64,000 nucleotides of DNA from Marinobacterium mangrovicola. Its GTDB lineage: Bacteria; Pseudomonadota; Gammaproteobacteria; Pseudomonadales; Balneatricaceae. Under the pieces are notes generated by a model. That model had not been told where the DNA came from, searched no databases, and was given only the letters and a program-made list of their open reading frames with translations. The stretch lies in assembly GCF_004339595.1 (NCBI RefSeq), contig NZ_SMFU01000009.1, forward strand, positions 558,001-622,000, written 5' to 3'. Positions 44,747 through 55,371 of this stretch are shown here, in pieces; the first letter of the stretch is position 1, and every line of letters starts with the position of its first letter. The translations under genes and the position numbers were made by a program.

Positions 44747-46252
44747 CTAAGCTTCCGCCAGTTTACCCCTGTAAGCCAGGGCTTCCAGCAGGTGAGCACT
44801 GCCGATATCCGCATCCCCCGCCAGATCTGCCAACGTCCGCGCCACCCGTAGCAGACGGTGACAGGCACGCGCCGAGACATGATGGCGTACCATCACCTGC
44901 TCCAGCAGCCGCAGCGCATCATCCGGCAGCACGCAGAACTGATCCAGCTCCTGCGCCGACAGGTCGCGGTTCACCTTGCCCTGACGCACCAACTGACGCT
45001 CCCGCGCCGCTAACACCCGTTCTCTCACTTTGGCACTGCCCTCGCCCGGCTCCGACGGATGCAGCAACTCTGCAGGACTCAGTGCCGGCACATGCAGATG
45101 CAGGTCGATACGATCCAGCAGCGGTCCGGAGATACGCTGTTGATAACGTTTGATCTGGTCAGGGCTGCAGTGACAACGCTCGGTGCCATCGCCAAAGTAT
45201 CCACAGGGACAGGGATTCATCGCCGCTACCAGTTGAAAGCGTGCCGGGTAATGAGTCGAGCGGGCAGCACGGGAGATCAGGATCTCGCCGCTCTCCATCG
45301 GCTCGCGCATCACCTCCAGCACCCGACGGGGAAACTCCGGTAACTCATCGAGAAACAGCACGCCCTGGTGGGCCAGAGAGATCTCCCCCGGTCTCGGTCG
45401 CCCGCCACCGCCCACCAGCGCCACGGCGGAGGCGGTATGATGCGGTGCCCGAAAAGGGCGCACGCCGGCGCAGGCAGAATCCACCGGTAGGCCTGCTACG
45501 GAGTGAATAGCGGCTACGCTTAGCGCTTCGTTACGCTCCATCGGCGGTAACAGACCCGGCAATCTCGAGGCGAGCATGCTTTTACCGCTACCCGGCGGAC
45601 CGCTGAACAACAGGTTATGGGCGCCAGCGGCGGCTATCTCCAGCGCCCGACGCGCCTGTAGCTGACCACGCACATCGGACAGGTCCGGCACATCGGGAGA
45701 TAGCGGCGGCAGTTGAGCCTCGTGCGGCAAAGCTGGCAATTCTTTACTCCCGAGCAGCTGCGTCAGCGCCAGCAGATGCTCGGTGGCTAATACCTCCACC
45801 TGCCCTGTCATTAACGCCTCTTCGGAATTTGCAGCGGGTACGATCAGCTTACGCCCGGCCGAGGCACAGGCCACTGCAGCCGGCAGTACACCGGTGACGG
45901 GCCGCACGGCACCTGAAAGCGCCAGCTCACCGATCACCTCAAACTGTTCGAGCCAGTCGCTTTTCAGCTGTCCCGAGGCCTGAAGAATGCCCAGCGCTAT
46001 AGCCAGGTCATAGCGACCGCCCTCTTTCGGCAGGTCCGCCGGCGCCAGATTGATAGTGATGCGTCGTTGGGGAAAGTCGAAACCGGCGGTAATCAGGGCG
46101 CTGCGCACCCTCTCCCGCGATTCTTTTACCGCCGTTTCCGGCAGGCCAACGATAGAAAGTGACGGCAGACCGCCGGAGAGATGGATCTCAACGGACACGG
46201 CCGGCGCTTCAACGCCGAGCTGAGCCCGGGTGTGGATAATCGATAAAGACAT
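44747..46252 (-). CDS. comM: ComM/YifB family AAA ATPase
   Basis: 501 residues, Mg-chelatase-like AAA+ protein, known in Vibrio as a branch-migration helicase for natural transformation. N-terminal Lon-like domain (SIVGLPETAVKESRERVRSA), Walker A FSGPPGSGKSMLASRLPG (about 216), Walker B GVLFLDELPEF (about 298), and the zinc-type cysteines NPCPCGYFGD...CHCSPDQ. ubiK lies upstream on the same strand (34-base gap). Confidence 0.93.
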   Translation of the reverse strand: MSLSIIHTRAQLGVEAPAVSVEIHLSGGLPSLSIVGLPETAVKESRERVRSALITAGFDFPQRRITINLAPADLPKEGGRYDLAIALGILQASGQLKSDWLEQFEVIGELALSGAVRPVTGVLPAAVACASAGRKLIVPAANSEEALMTGQVEVLATEHLLALTQLLGSKELPALPHEAQLPPLSPDVPDLSDVRGQLQARRALEIAAAGAHNLLFSGPPGSGKSMLASRLPGLLPPMERNEALSVAAIHSVAGLPVDSACAGVRPFRAPHHTASAVALVGGGGRPRPGEISLAHQGVLFLDELPEFPRRVLEVMREPMESGEILISRAARSTHYPARFQLVAAMNPCPCGYFGDGTERCHCSPDQIKRYQQRISGPLLDRIDLHLHVPALSPAELLHPSEPGEGSAKVRERVLAARERQLVRQGKVNRDLSAQELDQFCVLPDDALRLLEQVMVRHHVSARACHRLLRVARTLADLAGDADIGSAHLLEALAYRGKLAEA

Positions 46253-46285
46253 GACACCGTCCCTGGGTCATGAGGCGAAGCTGGA

Positions 46286-46591
46286 TTACTCCGCCGGTTT
46301 GTCGTTGCCGCCTGCCTGCTCGGAAGAGCCTGCAGCAGAGCTGTCTGCGGACGCTCCCTGCTCAAGTTCAGCGAGTCGCTTCTCCAGCTGCTCGACCAGC
46401 TCCCGAGTCCGGGCAAGCACGGCGCTCTGAGCATCGAATTCATCGCGCGTCACCAGGTCCAGGCGGGAAAAGGTGCTCTGCACTACGGTACGGACCTGCT
46501 GCTGCAGCTCTTTCTGCCCCGGCAGCTCACGGGCGCCCTCGAAAATCTGGCCCAGTTGAGCATTGAGGCTATCGATCAGTTTTTGATGCAT
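46286..46591 (-). CDS. ubiK: Ubiquinone biosynthesis accessory factor UbiK
   Basis: 101 residues, YqiC/BMFP family. Coiled-coil trimer-forming protein (MHQKLIDSLNAQLGQIF; RDEFDAQSAVLARTRELVE) assisting aerobic ubiquinone synthesis. The C-terminal tail is low-complexity (Ala, Ser, Gly). ATG 46591 matches the family start; an in-frame ATG at 46696 adds a non-conserved extension. Between comM and the PII gene, as in pseudomonads. Confidence 0.9.
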   Translation of the reverse strand: MHQKLIDSLNAQLGQIFEGARELPGQKELQQQVRTVVQSTFSRLDLVTRDEFDAQSAVLARTRELVEQLEKRLAELEQGASADSSAAGSSEQAGGNDKPAE

Positions 46592-46688
46592 CGGGAATAA
46601 ACCCCAGCTTGAATTGGTTGATGACTGAACACCACTATACCGCGCCAGGCCCCGCCCTGTCAGGCTTGGTGCAAGCCGGAAAAACCCG

Positions 46689-46705
46689 TGCACCATAAAA
46701 ATGCA
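46689..46705. promoter_or_regulatory. NtrC-like binding site
   Basis: TGCACC-ATAAA-AATGCA approximates the NtrC consensus TGCACC-N5-GGTGCA. A weaker copy (TGCACAATATTTGCT) is at 46719-46733 and a half site GTGCACC at 46748. They lie upstream of the sigma-54 promoter at 46821. Together with that promoter they fill the 324-base gap between ubiK and the PII gene. Confidence 0.6.
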
Positions 46706-46804
46706 CGCACTTTATCGGTGCACAATATTTGCTCAGCTTTTTTTAGCGTGCACCGCCGAAGGCCTGGTTATTTTTTGATCCTCTCCATTATCTATCTGTT
46801 TTAA

Positions 46805-47254
<450 letters not shown>

Positions 47255-47306
47255 TCGATCCATTAACTGTTTAAGACGTTGTAAGGCCTGATGGAGGGCT
47301 AAGCAG

Positions 47307-48566
47307 ATGGAAGAACTTCTGAATACAACAGCCGGGGACGTTACCCAGCTTAAATATGCACTGGATACCTTCTACTTCCTGGTATGTGGTGCACTGGTAA
47401 TGTGGATGGCCGCCGGCTTTGCCATGCTTGAAGCAGGCCTGGTTCGCGCCAAGAACACCACCGAAATCCTGACCAAGAACGTCGCCCTGTTTGCGATCGC
47501 CTGCATCATGTATTTCGTATCCGGCTACGCCATCATGTACGGCGGCGAATACTTCCTTTCCGGCATCACCGGTGACGGTTTCACCGGCGCAGAAGAGCCC
47601 GCCACCTACGCTCCGTCTGCTGACTTCTTCTTCCAGGTTGTCTTCGTTGCAACCGCCATGTCTATCGTTTCCGGCGCTGTTGCTGAGCGTATGAAGCTGT
47701 GGGCATTCCTGCTGTTCGCTGTTGTCATGACCGGCTTCATCTACCCGATGGAAGGTGCCTGGACCTGGGGCGGCAACGCTGTCTTCGGCATGTACACTCT
47801 GGGCGATCTGGGCTTCTCTGACTTCGCTGGTTCCGGCATCGTACACATGGCAGGTGCTTCTGCTGCCCTGGCCGGTGTTCTGGTACTGGGCGCTCGTAAG
47901 GGCAAATACGGCAAGAACGGCGAAATCAACGCTATCCCGGGTGCTAACCTGCCGATGGCGACACTGGGTACATTCATCCTGTGGCTGGGTTGGTTCGGCT
48001 TCAACGGCGGTTCCGTACTGGCGACTTCCGATGTTGAAAACTCCAACGCTGTAGCCGTTGTATTCATGAACACCAACGCTGCCGCTGCCGGTGGTGTGGT
48101 TGCTGCGATGATCGTTGCCCGCATCCTGTTCGGCAAAGCCGACCTGACCATGGCTCTGAACGGTGCCCTGGCTGGCCTGGTAGCAATCACCGCTGAGCCT
48201 TCCACTCCGTCTGCTCTGCAGGCCACCATCTTCGGTGCTCTCGGCGGCGTGCTGGTTGTCTTCTCCATCATCACCCTCGACAAGCTGAAGATCGACGATC
48301 CTGTCGGTGCGATCTCCGTGCACGGTGTTGTCGGTCTGCTGGGTCTGCTGCTGGTACCGGTTACCAACGACGGCTCCACTTTCTCCGGCCAGATCATCGG
48401 CGCCCTGACCATCTTCCTGTGGGTCTTCGTTGTCAGCCTGATCGTATGGCTGATCATCAAAGCCATCATGGGTGTCCGCGTCAGCGAAGAGGAAGAGTAC
48501 GAAGGTGTCGACCTCTCCGAATGCGGTATGGAAGCTTATCCTGAGTTCGCTTCCAGCAAGAACTAA
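47307..48566 (+). CDS. amtB: Ammonium transporter AmtB
   Basis: 419 residues with about 11 membrane helices. Twin pore histidines lie in GSGIVHMAGASAAL and AISVHGVVGLLG; the phenylalanine gate region and DLSECGMEAYPEF C-terminal motif, the PII-contact tail, are present. Transports ammonium across the inner membrane and is closed by GlnK. Ribosome binding site GGAGGG. Ends at a terminator, before a second PII gene. Confidence 0.95.
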   Translation: MEELLNTTAGDVTQLKYALDTFYFLVCGALVMWMAAGFAMLEAGLVRAKNTTEILTKNVALFAIACIMYFVSGYAIMYGGEYFLSGITGDGFTGAEEPATYAPSADFFFQVVFVATAMSIVSGAVAERMKLWAFLLFAVVMTGFIYPMEGAWTWGGNAVFGMYTLGDLGFSDFAGSGIVHMAGASAALAGVLVLGARKGKYGKNGEINAIPGANLPMATLGTFILWLGWFGFNGGSVLATSDVENSNAVAVVFMNTNAAAAGGVVAAMIVARILFGKADLTMALNGALAGLVAITAEPSTPSALQATIFGALGGVLVVFSIITLDKLKIDDPVGAISVHGVVGLLGLLLVPVTNDGSTFSGQIIGALTIFLWVFVVSLIVWLIIKAIMGVRVSEEEEYEGVDLSECGMEAYPEFASSKN

Positions 48567-48586
48567 GGCTCATTAACTGAGCTGAT

Positions 48587-48614
48587 AAGGGAGCCCTGCG
48601 AGGCTCCCTTTTTT
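48587..48614 (+). terminator. Rho-independent terminator after amtB
   Basis: AAGGGAGCC-CTGCGA-GGCTCCCTT followed by TTTT, 20 bases after the amtB stop. Confidence 0.92.
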
Positions 48615-48758
48615 ACGTACTCAATTTGCGTTTTCTGCCGGATGACGCGTATGCGAAATCTGGCTATTGTAGGTATACTCAAAGATTCGGTACTTAACCG
48701 GATGAAGTCCGGGCACTTTGCTGCAAAGCAGTGCGCCCAACGATTAACGAGGAGTTAA

Positions 48759-49100
<342 letters not shown>

Positions 49101-49238
49101 GCGTCTCGACCCACCCCCTGCATGACTCTGGCGTGTTCTCGCCAGTCACTGTTTGTGTCGCAAATCTATTGCACTTAAACCACTGTTTGCTAGGATCTGC
49201 CTTTAGCTTTTTTGTCATGAAGTTGGGGTAAGCGTTCG

Positions 49239-51311
49239 GTGGCAAGGAAACCTGACCAGGGTCAGTTAAGTGCAGTAGCCAAGTGCGCGCTGGACGCTTT
49301 GGAAGCCTCCCCTTTGGGGGCTTGCCTGCTTGACCGGCAAGGATACTGCCTGGCGACCAACCGATCGGCGTCATCACTGCTCTCCCTCCCCGTACCGCTG
49401 CTCCAGCCCGCCGCTGTTTTTCTCGACAGCGCCTCCAGCCCCGATCTTATCTGTCGCCTGGGTTCAGTGTTCAGCAGCGAGCGAAATGGTTTCTCACTGA
49501 CTCACTACCGCGTTCGCGACGAAGATTCTCTGGATCTGGAACTGCATGGCTCGGCAGTGCGTGATGACAGTGGGCAGGTGATCGCCGCCCTGGTACTGGT
49601 CCTTGATGAACGCATTCACCGGCAACGGGAGCTGGAGCTCAAGCAGTTCTCCAACGCAGTGGAAAACAGTGGCAGCGCGGTGGTTATCACCGACTCCAAG
49701 GGCCGAATCGAGTATATCAACTCGCGCTTTACCGATATCAGCGGCTACACCCTGTCCGAAGTGATCGGGCGCCAACCGTCGTTTCTCAAGTCCGGCAATA
49801 CGCCCGGTGAGGTTTATGCCAACCTCTGGGCCACGGTGCTGAGCCACCGCAAATGGCGTGGTACCCTGCACAACCGGCGCAAAGACGGCGAGCTGTACTG
49901 GAGCCTGCAGTCGATCTCTCCGATTCTGGACGAGAATGGCAAGCTAACCAATATCGTCTCAGTCAGCGACGACATCACCCAGCTGAAAGAGCATCAGCAG
50001 CAGATGGAGCGGCTGGCCTTCTTCGATCCACTGACCGACCTGGGTAACCGCCGTAACTTCCGCGATCATCTGGAAGAGATGCTGCACTCCCCCGGGGAGA
50101 ACATCAGCGCGCTGCTGCTGCTCGACCTGGACCACTTCAAGAAGATCAACGACACCATGGGACACGAGGCCGGGGATACTCTGCTGCGTACTGTCGCCAG
50201 CCGTCTCAGGTTCTGTATCAATGCACCACATACGGTCCACCGCCTCGGCGGTGACGAATTCACCGTGCTGCTGCACAATCTCAGTTCAATCGATGCGATC
50301 CGCAACTATTGCGACGATATCATCGAGCTGCTGGCGCAGCCGCTGGACATAGGCACGCACCAGATACAGGTCACCGTCAGCGTCGGGATCACCCTGCTCG
50401 GTATCGATGCAATGGATGTCAGCAGCCTGCTGCGTAATGCCGATCTGGCCATGTACAGGGCCAAACATGTGGGTCGCAACACCTATCAGTTCTACAGCCC
50501 CGAAATGAACACCGAGGCACATCGGGCGTTGACGCTGGAGCACGACCTGCGTCAGGCGCTGGACCGGGGAGAACTCAGGCTGCTTTATCAGCCGCAGATC
50601 GATCTGGGCAGCGGCACGCTGGTGGGTATAGAGGCGCTGCTGCGCTGGCACCATCCGATAGAGGGACCCATCTCTCCCGCTGAATTTATCCCCATGGCCG
50701 AAGAGACCGGTCTGATTATCCAGATCGGCCGCTGGGTACTGCTGCAGGCCTGTCGCCACGCCGCCCAGCTGCGCCAGCAACTCGACACCCCCTTCCGCGT
50801 GGCGGTGAACCTCTCCGCACGCCAGTTTGATGATCTGGGCCTGGTCGCCACCGTCAGGTCGGTACTGGAAGAGACCGGCCTCCCGGCCGAATTCCTGGAA
50901 CTGGAGATCACCGAGGGGCTGATGATGAACAACTACAGAGACTCCCTGGTAATGCTGCAAAAGCTGCGTGATCTGGGTGTCACCCTGGCCATCGACGACT
51001 TTGGCACCGGCTACTCCTCGTTGAGTTATCTGAAAAAGATGCCGGTCCAGGTGCTCAAGATCGATCGCTCTTTTGTCCAGGACCTGCCAGACGACCGTGA
51101 CGATCTGGCGATCACCTCGACCATCATTCTGATGGCCCGCCAACTGGGGCTCCATGTACTCGCCGAAGGCATCGAAACCCAGGAGCAGCACCAGTTTCTG
51201 CTCAATTCCGGCTGTCCCGTGGGTCAGGGCTTCCTGTTCGACAAACCACTGCCGTTTGAAGATATTGTCCAGCGATACAGCCGGGAAACCTCATCCCAGC
51301 TTTATCCCTGA
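49239..51311 (+). CDS. PAS-GGDEF-EAL c-di-GMP enzyme
   Basis: 690 residues, no membrane segment. An N-terminal PAS-like region (about 15-125), a second PAS with PAC (about 130-260; [19 protein letters not shown]), GGDEF (about 265-420) with the intact motif RLGGDEF, and EAL (about 435-685) with [41 protein letters not shown] and GQGFLFDKP. Both domains look competent. Starts at GTG 49239 after TTGGGGTAAG. The preceding PII gene is on the same strand but 138 bases away. Confidence 0.92.
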   Translation: MARKPDQGQLSAVAKCALDALEASPLGACLLDRQGYCLATNRSASSLLSLPVPLLQPAAVFLDSASSPDLICRLGSVFSSERNGFSLTHYRVRDEDSLDLELHGSAVRDDSGQVIAALVLVLDERIHRQRELELKQFSNAVENSGSAVVITDSKGRIEYINSRFTDISGYTLSEVIGRQPSFLKSGNTPGEVYANLWATVLSHRKWRGTLHNRRKDGELYWSLQSISPILDENGKLTNIVSVSDDITQLKEHQQQMERLAFFDPLTDLGNRRNFRDHLEEMLHSPGENISALLLLDLDHFKKINDTMGHEAGDTLLRTVASRLRFCINAPHTVHRLGGDEFTVLLHNLSSIDAIRNYCDDIIELLAQPLDIGTHQIQVTVSVGITLLGIDAMDVSSLLRNADLAMYRAKHVGRNTYQFYSPEMNTEAHRALTLEHDLRQALDRGELRLLYQPQIDLGSGTLVGIEALLRWHHPIEGPISPAEFIPMAEETGLIIQIGRWVLLQACRHAAQLRQQLDTPFRVAVNLSARQFDDLGLVATVRSVLEETGLPAEFLELEITEGLMMNNYRDSLVMLQKLRDLGVTLAIDDFGTGYSSLSYLKKMPVQVLKIDRSFVQDLPDDRDDLAITSTIILMARQLGLHVLAEGIETQEQHQFLLNSGCPVGQGFLFDKPLPFEDIVQRYSRETSSQLYP

Positions 51312-51517
51312 ACCTGCCCGGAAAAACTTATCCACATTTGCCGGCTCCTGCAAAATAACCGCAACCTTTTGTAAATTAATGGATTTTTAAAAAGATCCAT
51401 TCTATTTACATAACAAAGCCACAGAGTTATCCAGATCCATAAACCCCAAAACTGGCCATAAACGACAGCAAGCGGACTAAACTTTCTGTGATCAACAGGA
51501 ATTTATGGAGATGGCCC

Positions 51518-52537
51518 ATGTTCCTTATCCGCCCGATTCAGCAACCGGACCTGGATGTACTGCTACAGATCGCTGAAGAGTCCGGTCCCGGCTTTACCTC
51601 CCTGCCGGGCGATGCCGATTTTCTCGCCAGCAAAATCCGTCAGTCGGTGGATACCCTGGGCCGCAGTAACGCCGCGCCCGGCCCGGAAACCTATCTATTT
51701 GTGCTGGTGGACACAGACAGCGGCGAGATCGCAGGCACCTGCGGCATTACGGCCGCGGTGGGGCTGGATATGCCGTTCTACCACTACCATGTCGGGACGA
51801 TCGTGCACTCCTCGCGGGAGCTGGGCGTCTACAACGAATTCAAGACGCTGAACCTGTGTAACGACTACACCGGGAGCTCCGAACTTTGCACCCTGTATAT
51901 GCGGCCCAAATATCGCCGCAGCGGTCAGGGCGTACTCCTCTCCAAGGCGCGCTTCCTGTTTATGGCGGAACATGCCAGCCGCTTTGATGACCGGGTTATA
52001 GCCGAAATGCGCGGTTTTACCGATGAGCAGCACACCAACCCTTTCTGGGAGGGGCTGGGCCGCCGCTTCTTTTCCATGGATTATGACCAGGCGGATTACC
52101 TGACCGGTGCCGGGAACAAGGTCTTTATCGCCGAGTTGATGCCAAAGCACTCGATCTACATTCACCTGCTGCCGGAAGAGGCTCAGGCGGTCATCGGCAA
52201 AGTGCACCCGAACACCGAACCCGCCTGCGAAATGCTCAAGCGGGAGGGATTCAGATTTGAGAACTACATCGATATTTTTGATGCCGGGCCCACCCTGGCA
52301 GCCCGGCAGGGAAACATCCGCGCAATCAACAAGAGCCGCCGTGCCCGCGTCATTCTGGACGCATCACCGCCTCCGGAGGGCGCCAAACGTCATCTGGTCG
52401 CCAACACCGAAACCACCGGCTTTCGCTGCCTGATGACTGCGCTTAGCCCGGACAGGAAGAGCGTAAGACTGACAGAGGAGCAGGCCAACGCCCTCTCACT
52501 GAAGGAGGGAGACGAGGCCCGCCTGCTCAAGCTTTGA
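51518..52537 (+). CDS. astA: Arginine N-succinyltransferase
   Basis: 339 residues, AstA family: transfers succinyl from succinyl-CoA to arginine, first step of the AST pathway. Motifs: FLIRPIQQPDLDVLLQIAEE start, YHYHVGTIVHSSRELG, SELCTLYMRPKYRRSGQG, 'GRRFFSMDYDQADYLTG' and HPNTEPACEMLKREGF. ATG 51518 follows TGGAGATGGCCC. The other ast genes are not adjacent. The 206-base gap before it holds a DnaA-box-like TTATCCACA (51328) and an AATGGAT/ATCCATT stem. Confidence 0.9.
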   Translation: MFLIRPIQQPDLDVLLQIAEESGPGFTSLPGDADFLASKIRQSVDTLGRSNAAPGPETYLFVLVDTDSGEIAGTCGITAAVGLDMPFYHYHVGTIVHSSRELGVYNEFKTLNLCNDYTGSSELCTLYMRPKYRRSGQGVLLSKARFLFMAEHASRFDDRVIAEMRGFTDEQHTNPFWEGLGRRFFSMDYDQADYLTGAGNKVFIAELMPKHSIYIHLLPEEAQAVIGKVHPNTEPACEMLKREGFRFENYIDIFDAGPTLAARQGNIRAINKSRRARVILDASPPPEGAKRHLVANTETTGFRCLMTALSPDRKSVRLTEEQANALSLKEGDEARLLKL

Positions 52538-52547
52538 GCTTTGAGCT

Positions 52548-53849
52548 TTAGGTCAGGACTACAGATTTTGGCAGGATCACCACGCACTCCAGGCCACCAT
52601 CGGGATGGTTGCTGAGACTCAGGCTACCGCCAAGCCGCTCAACCGCCCGCCGGGTGATACTGAGGCCCAGACCGTACCCCTCGCAATCACCGCCGCCACG
52701 GACAAACGGATCGGTCATGCGTGCCAGCAGGTCCTCACTGACACCTGGCCCCCGATCTCTCACCCACAGTCTTACACCCTCCGCGACCCGGGCTGCCCGG
52801 ATCTCCAGCAACGTATCCGCATCGGTGTATTTCAGTGCATTGCTGACCAGGTTGGCGAGTGCGCCGCGCAACAGCTCATCGTTCAGCGCCAGACGCAGTG
52901 CAGGCGGATTCACACTGACCTGGATAGGCCGCTCCGGCTGGGTAAAGTCCACATCGGCACGCAGCTCATCGAACAGCTCCTGTAACACAAAAGGCTCGCC
53001 ACCAGGCTCAACCTGATCAAGCCGCGACAGGGAAAGTATCTTGTCGATCAGACCGTCCAGCTTCTCACACTCCCGGTTGATGCGGCTGGCGGTGGGGTCA
53101 TCTTCACCGAGCCTCTGCTCGGCAAGGCCTGCCGCGACCTGCAATCGCGCCAGAGGTGCCCGCAGCTCATGGGAGACGTCCTGCAGCAGGCGCTGCTGAG
53201 CGGTCAACGTATCCTCGACGTAGCCCGCCATGGCATTGAACTCCCGCGACAGCTCGCCGATCTCATCGCGGCGCTGGCTCAGCCGGGTGCTCGCCCGGGT
53301 GCTCAGATTTTGATTGTGATAAAGATCCTTGGCGTGGGCACGCAGCTGGTTGATCGGCCGAACAATCAGCCAGGAGAGGAACAACGCCGCAACGGCTGAT
53401 ACCAGCAGCACGATCACCGCCTGTACCGACACCAGAAAACCCAGAATCTTTTTCAGATACAAGCCAGTGCGGGGGGCATGCACGACCACCCTCAACGGCT
53501 CTCCCTGTAGGCCCTCCATAGCGAAGCTGAGCGCGCTCGACTCACGGGGAGGTCTGCGATCCGGCCCCTGCAACTGCACACCACTCTCGGCGTCGAATAT
53601 CCACAGCGGAATCATCCGTCGGTGGCCATCATGATCGTCCTCGTCATCATCATGATGCCGACGATCACCCCGGTCCTCCCACTCCAGCATCAGCCGCGCC
53701 TGCCCCAGCGCCCGGGTTTCCAGCAGCTCTTTGTTCTGGCGCTCCTCGGCTATATTCAAGATACCGATCACAGCCAGGCCGGTACCCGCCGCACTGATCA
53801 GCCAGATGACCAGGAAGATTTTCCAGAACAGTTTACGATGCCAGCTCAT
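52548..53849 (-). CDS. cpxA: Sensor histidine kinase, CpxA-like
   Basis: 433 residues. Membrane segments at about 10-30 and 135-160 enclose a periplasmic part; HAMP (about 160-215), DVSHELRAPLARLQ with the phospho-His (about 224), N box LANLVSNALKYTD, and GPGVSEDLLARMTDPF and GYGLGLSI in the ATPase. The periplasmic part has an unusual His/Asp-rich stretch (RRHHDDDEDDHDGHRR, about 62-77), suggestive of metal binding. Start overlaps the cpxR-like stop as ATGA. Divergent partner gene encodes a Spy/CpxP-like protein. Confidence 0.88.
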   Translation of the reverse strand: MSWHRKLFWKIFLVIWLISAAGTGLAVIGILNIAEERQNKELLETRALGQARLMLEWEDRGDRRHHDDDEDDHDGHRRMIPLWIFDAESGVQLQGPDRRPPRESSALSFAMEGLQGEPLRVVVHAPRTGLYLKKILGFLVSVQAVIVLLVSAVAALFLSWLIVRPINQLRAHAKDLYHNQNLSTRASTRLSQRRDEIGELSREFNAMAGYVEDTLTAQQRLLQDVSHELRAPLARLQVAAGLAEQRLGEDDPTASRINRECEKLDGLIDKILSLSRLDQVEPGGEPFVLQELFDELRADVDFTQPERPIQVSVNPPALRLALNDELLRGALANLVSNALKYTDADTLLEIRAARVAEGVRLWVRDRGPGVSEDLLARMTDPFVRGGGDCEGYGLGLSITRRAVERLGGSLSLSNHPDGGLECVVILPKSVVLT

Positions 53850-54565
53850 GCCTTACCCTTGAGGAATTGATAACCCTGGCCACGCACCGTCTTGATCAGC
53901 TCCTGCTCAGGTCCCAATAACGCAGCCAGCTTCTGCCGTACCCGGCTCACATGTACATCCAGCGCCCGGTCATAGGCGGTGAGTTTGCGGTGCAGCACCA
54001 GCTCGGTGAGCTGCTCCTTGCTCATCACCGTGCCGGCGCTGTTCATCAGATACGCCAGCACGTTGAACTCGGCACTGGTCAAATCAACAGACTCGCTGCC
54101 GACCAGAATCTCCCGGGCACCGGGATCGAGGCGGATACCAAAGGCTTCCACCGGTTTTTCCGGGAACAGGCTCTTCTGCACTGGTTGCTCCTGCAGTGAA
54201 GAGCGCCGCAATACCGCACGCACCCGCGCCAGCAGCTCACGGGGGTTACAGGGCTTGCCCAGATAATCGTCAGCGCCCATCTCCAGGCCGAGAATACGAT
54301 CGATCTCATCACCGCGCCCGGTGAGCATGATCACCGGTGTCTGAATCCGCGGGCGCAACTGCTGCAGCAGCTCCAGGCCGCTGGCACCGGGCATCTGGAT
54401 ATCCAGCACCAACAGATCCCAGTCACTGCCATCGCCCAGCAGCTCCAGCGCCTGTTCGGCGGAATTACAGGCATCCACCCGATAACCCTCATGGCTCAGG
54501 TAGTCTTTCAGCAGATCGCAGAGATCCCGGTCATCATCAATAATCAGCAGCCGCTCGGTACTCAC
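53846..54565 (-). CDS. cpxR: Response regulator, CpxR-like
   Basis: 239 residues, OmpR/PhoB class. Receiver with LLIIDDDRDLCDLL, phospho-acceptor Asp in LLVLDIQMPG (about 55) and a conserved Lys in DYLGKPCNPREL; winged helix DNA-binding domain with SAEFNVLAYLM and VHVSRVRQKL. Starts at GTG 54565 after AAGGAG. The CpxR box at 54628 lies just upstream, so autoregulation is likely. Confidence 0.9.
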   Translation of the reverse strand: MSTERLLIIDDDRDLCDLLKDYLSHEGYRVDACNSAEQALELLGDGSDWDLLVLDIQMPGASGLELLQQLRPRIQTPVIMLTGRGDEIDRILGLEMGADDYLGKPCNPRELLARVRAVLRRSSLQEQPVQKSLFPEKPVEAFGIRLDPGAREILVGSESVDLTSAEFNVLAYLMNSAGTVMSKEQLTELVLHRKLTAYDRALDVHVSRVRQKLAALLGPEQELIKTVRGQGYQFLKGKA

Positions 54566-54627
54566 ACTCGCTCCTTAAAACTTCTCATGAGTGCATATTA
54601 AGCCGTCAAACCGCCTGCGGGGCGGCC

Positions 54628-54642
54628 TTTACCAAACTTTAC
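54628..54642. promoter_or_regulatory. CpxR box
   Basis: Minus strand GTAAA-GTTTG-GTAAA, a perfect match to the CpxR consensus GTAAA-N5-GTAAA. In the 153-bp gap between the divergent cpxR-like and spy/cpxP-like genes. Confidence 0.82.
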
Positions 54643-54718
54643 TCCCTGCTAACCCAACTTAGCAGTGACTCCTCGCATACTGAGGCCATCAACAAGTGAG
54701 AGAGCAAGGAGAAACATC

Positions 54719-55195
54719 ATGCGTAAACTGATTATCGGCGGTATCACCGCAGCCCTGCTGGCCAGCTCCCTGACCGGCGTAGCCATCGCCCACGAAAGAG
54801 GCGAGTACCGCGACCGTATGGCCAGCAAGCTGGGCCTGAGTGAAGAGCAGCAGACCCAGATGAAAGCACTCTGGGATGAGCAGCGCGAAGCCCGCCAGGA
54901 GATGCGTGGCGAAATGCGCGACCACAAGGGTGGCCTGAAAGACCTGGACCCGACCTCTGACACTTACCAGGCCGACGTGCAGAAGCTGATCGAACAGACC
55001 CAGGCTCAGGTGGCAGAGCGTATCCAGCAGCGCGCCGACATGCACGCCAAGATGGCAGAGATCCTGACGCCGGAACAGATGCAGCAGTTCCAGGAGATGC
55101 GCGCAGAGCGCGGTGGTAAACATGGCGGCGAACACCGCAAAGGTGACTTCAAGGGCCATCATGGCGAACGCGGCGAGCGTGACTGCGATCGCTAA
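54719..55195 (+). CDS. Spy/CpxP family periplasmic protein
   Basis: 158 residues: signal peptide (MRKLIIGGITAALLASSLTG, cleavage near AIA), then a helical chaperone-like fold with two LTxxQ-type motifs (LSEEQQTQMKALW; LTPEQMQQFQEMR). The C-terminal 25 residues are rich in His, Gly and Lys (GGKHGGEHRKG, KGHHGERG), which recalls zinc-binding ZraP. ATG 54719 follows AAGGAGAAACATC. A CpxR box in its promoter predicts induction by envelope stress and feedback on the CpxA-like sensor. Confidence 0.88.
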   Translation: MRKLIIGGITAALLASSLTGVAIAHERGEYRDRMASKLGLSEEQQTQMKALWDEQREARQEMRGEMRDHKGGLKDLDPTSDTYQADVQKLIEQTQAQVAERIQQRADMHAKMAEILTPEQMQQFQEMRAERGGKHGGEHRKGDFKGHHGERGERDCDR

Positions 55196-55289
55196 GTAGC
55201 CAGATCTGTAGCTAAAGCCAAAACGGCCGGTCTTATACCGGCCGTTTTACGTTGCCTGGTCGAAAGAGTCCCACCGGAATCAACTACTG

Positions 55290-55297
55290 TGCTAGCA
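55290..55297. promoter_or_regulatory. TGCTAGCA operator-like site before the GntR gene
   Basis: Palindrome TGCTAGCA (extended GTGCTAGCAC), 75 bases upstream of the GntR start. The same octamer occurs in the livK promoter region at 61990. Confidence 0.5.
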
Positions 55298-55371
55298 CTT
55301 TCTGCTATCATTTGCTGCGCAGTATCCGGAACCCCGTTCCTGTCATTGTTTTATATTGGCTTTATCGATTC

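Noticed and set aside
51320-51440. DnaA-box-like TTATCCACA (51328) and TTATCCAGA (51426), suggesting an origin
   Set aside because: Only one perfect box, no cluster and no dnaA, dnaN or gidA nearby; chance occurrence likely.
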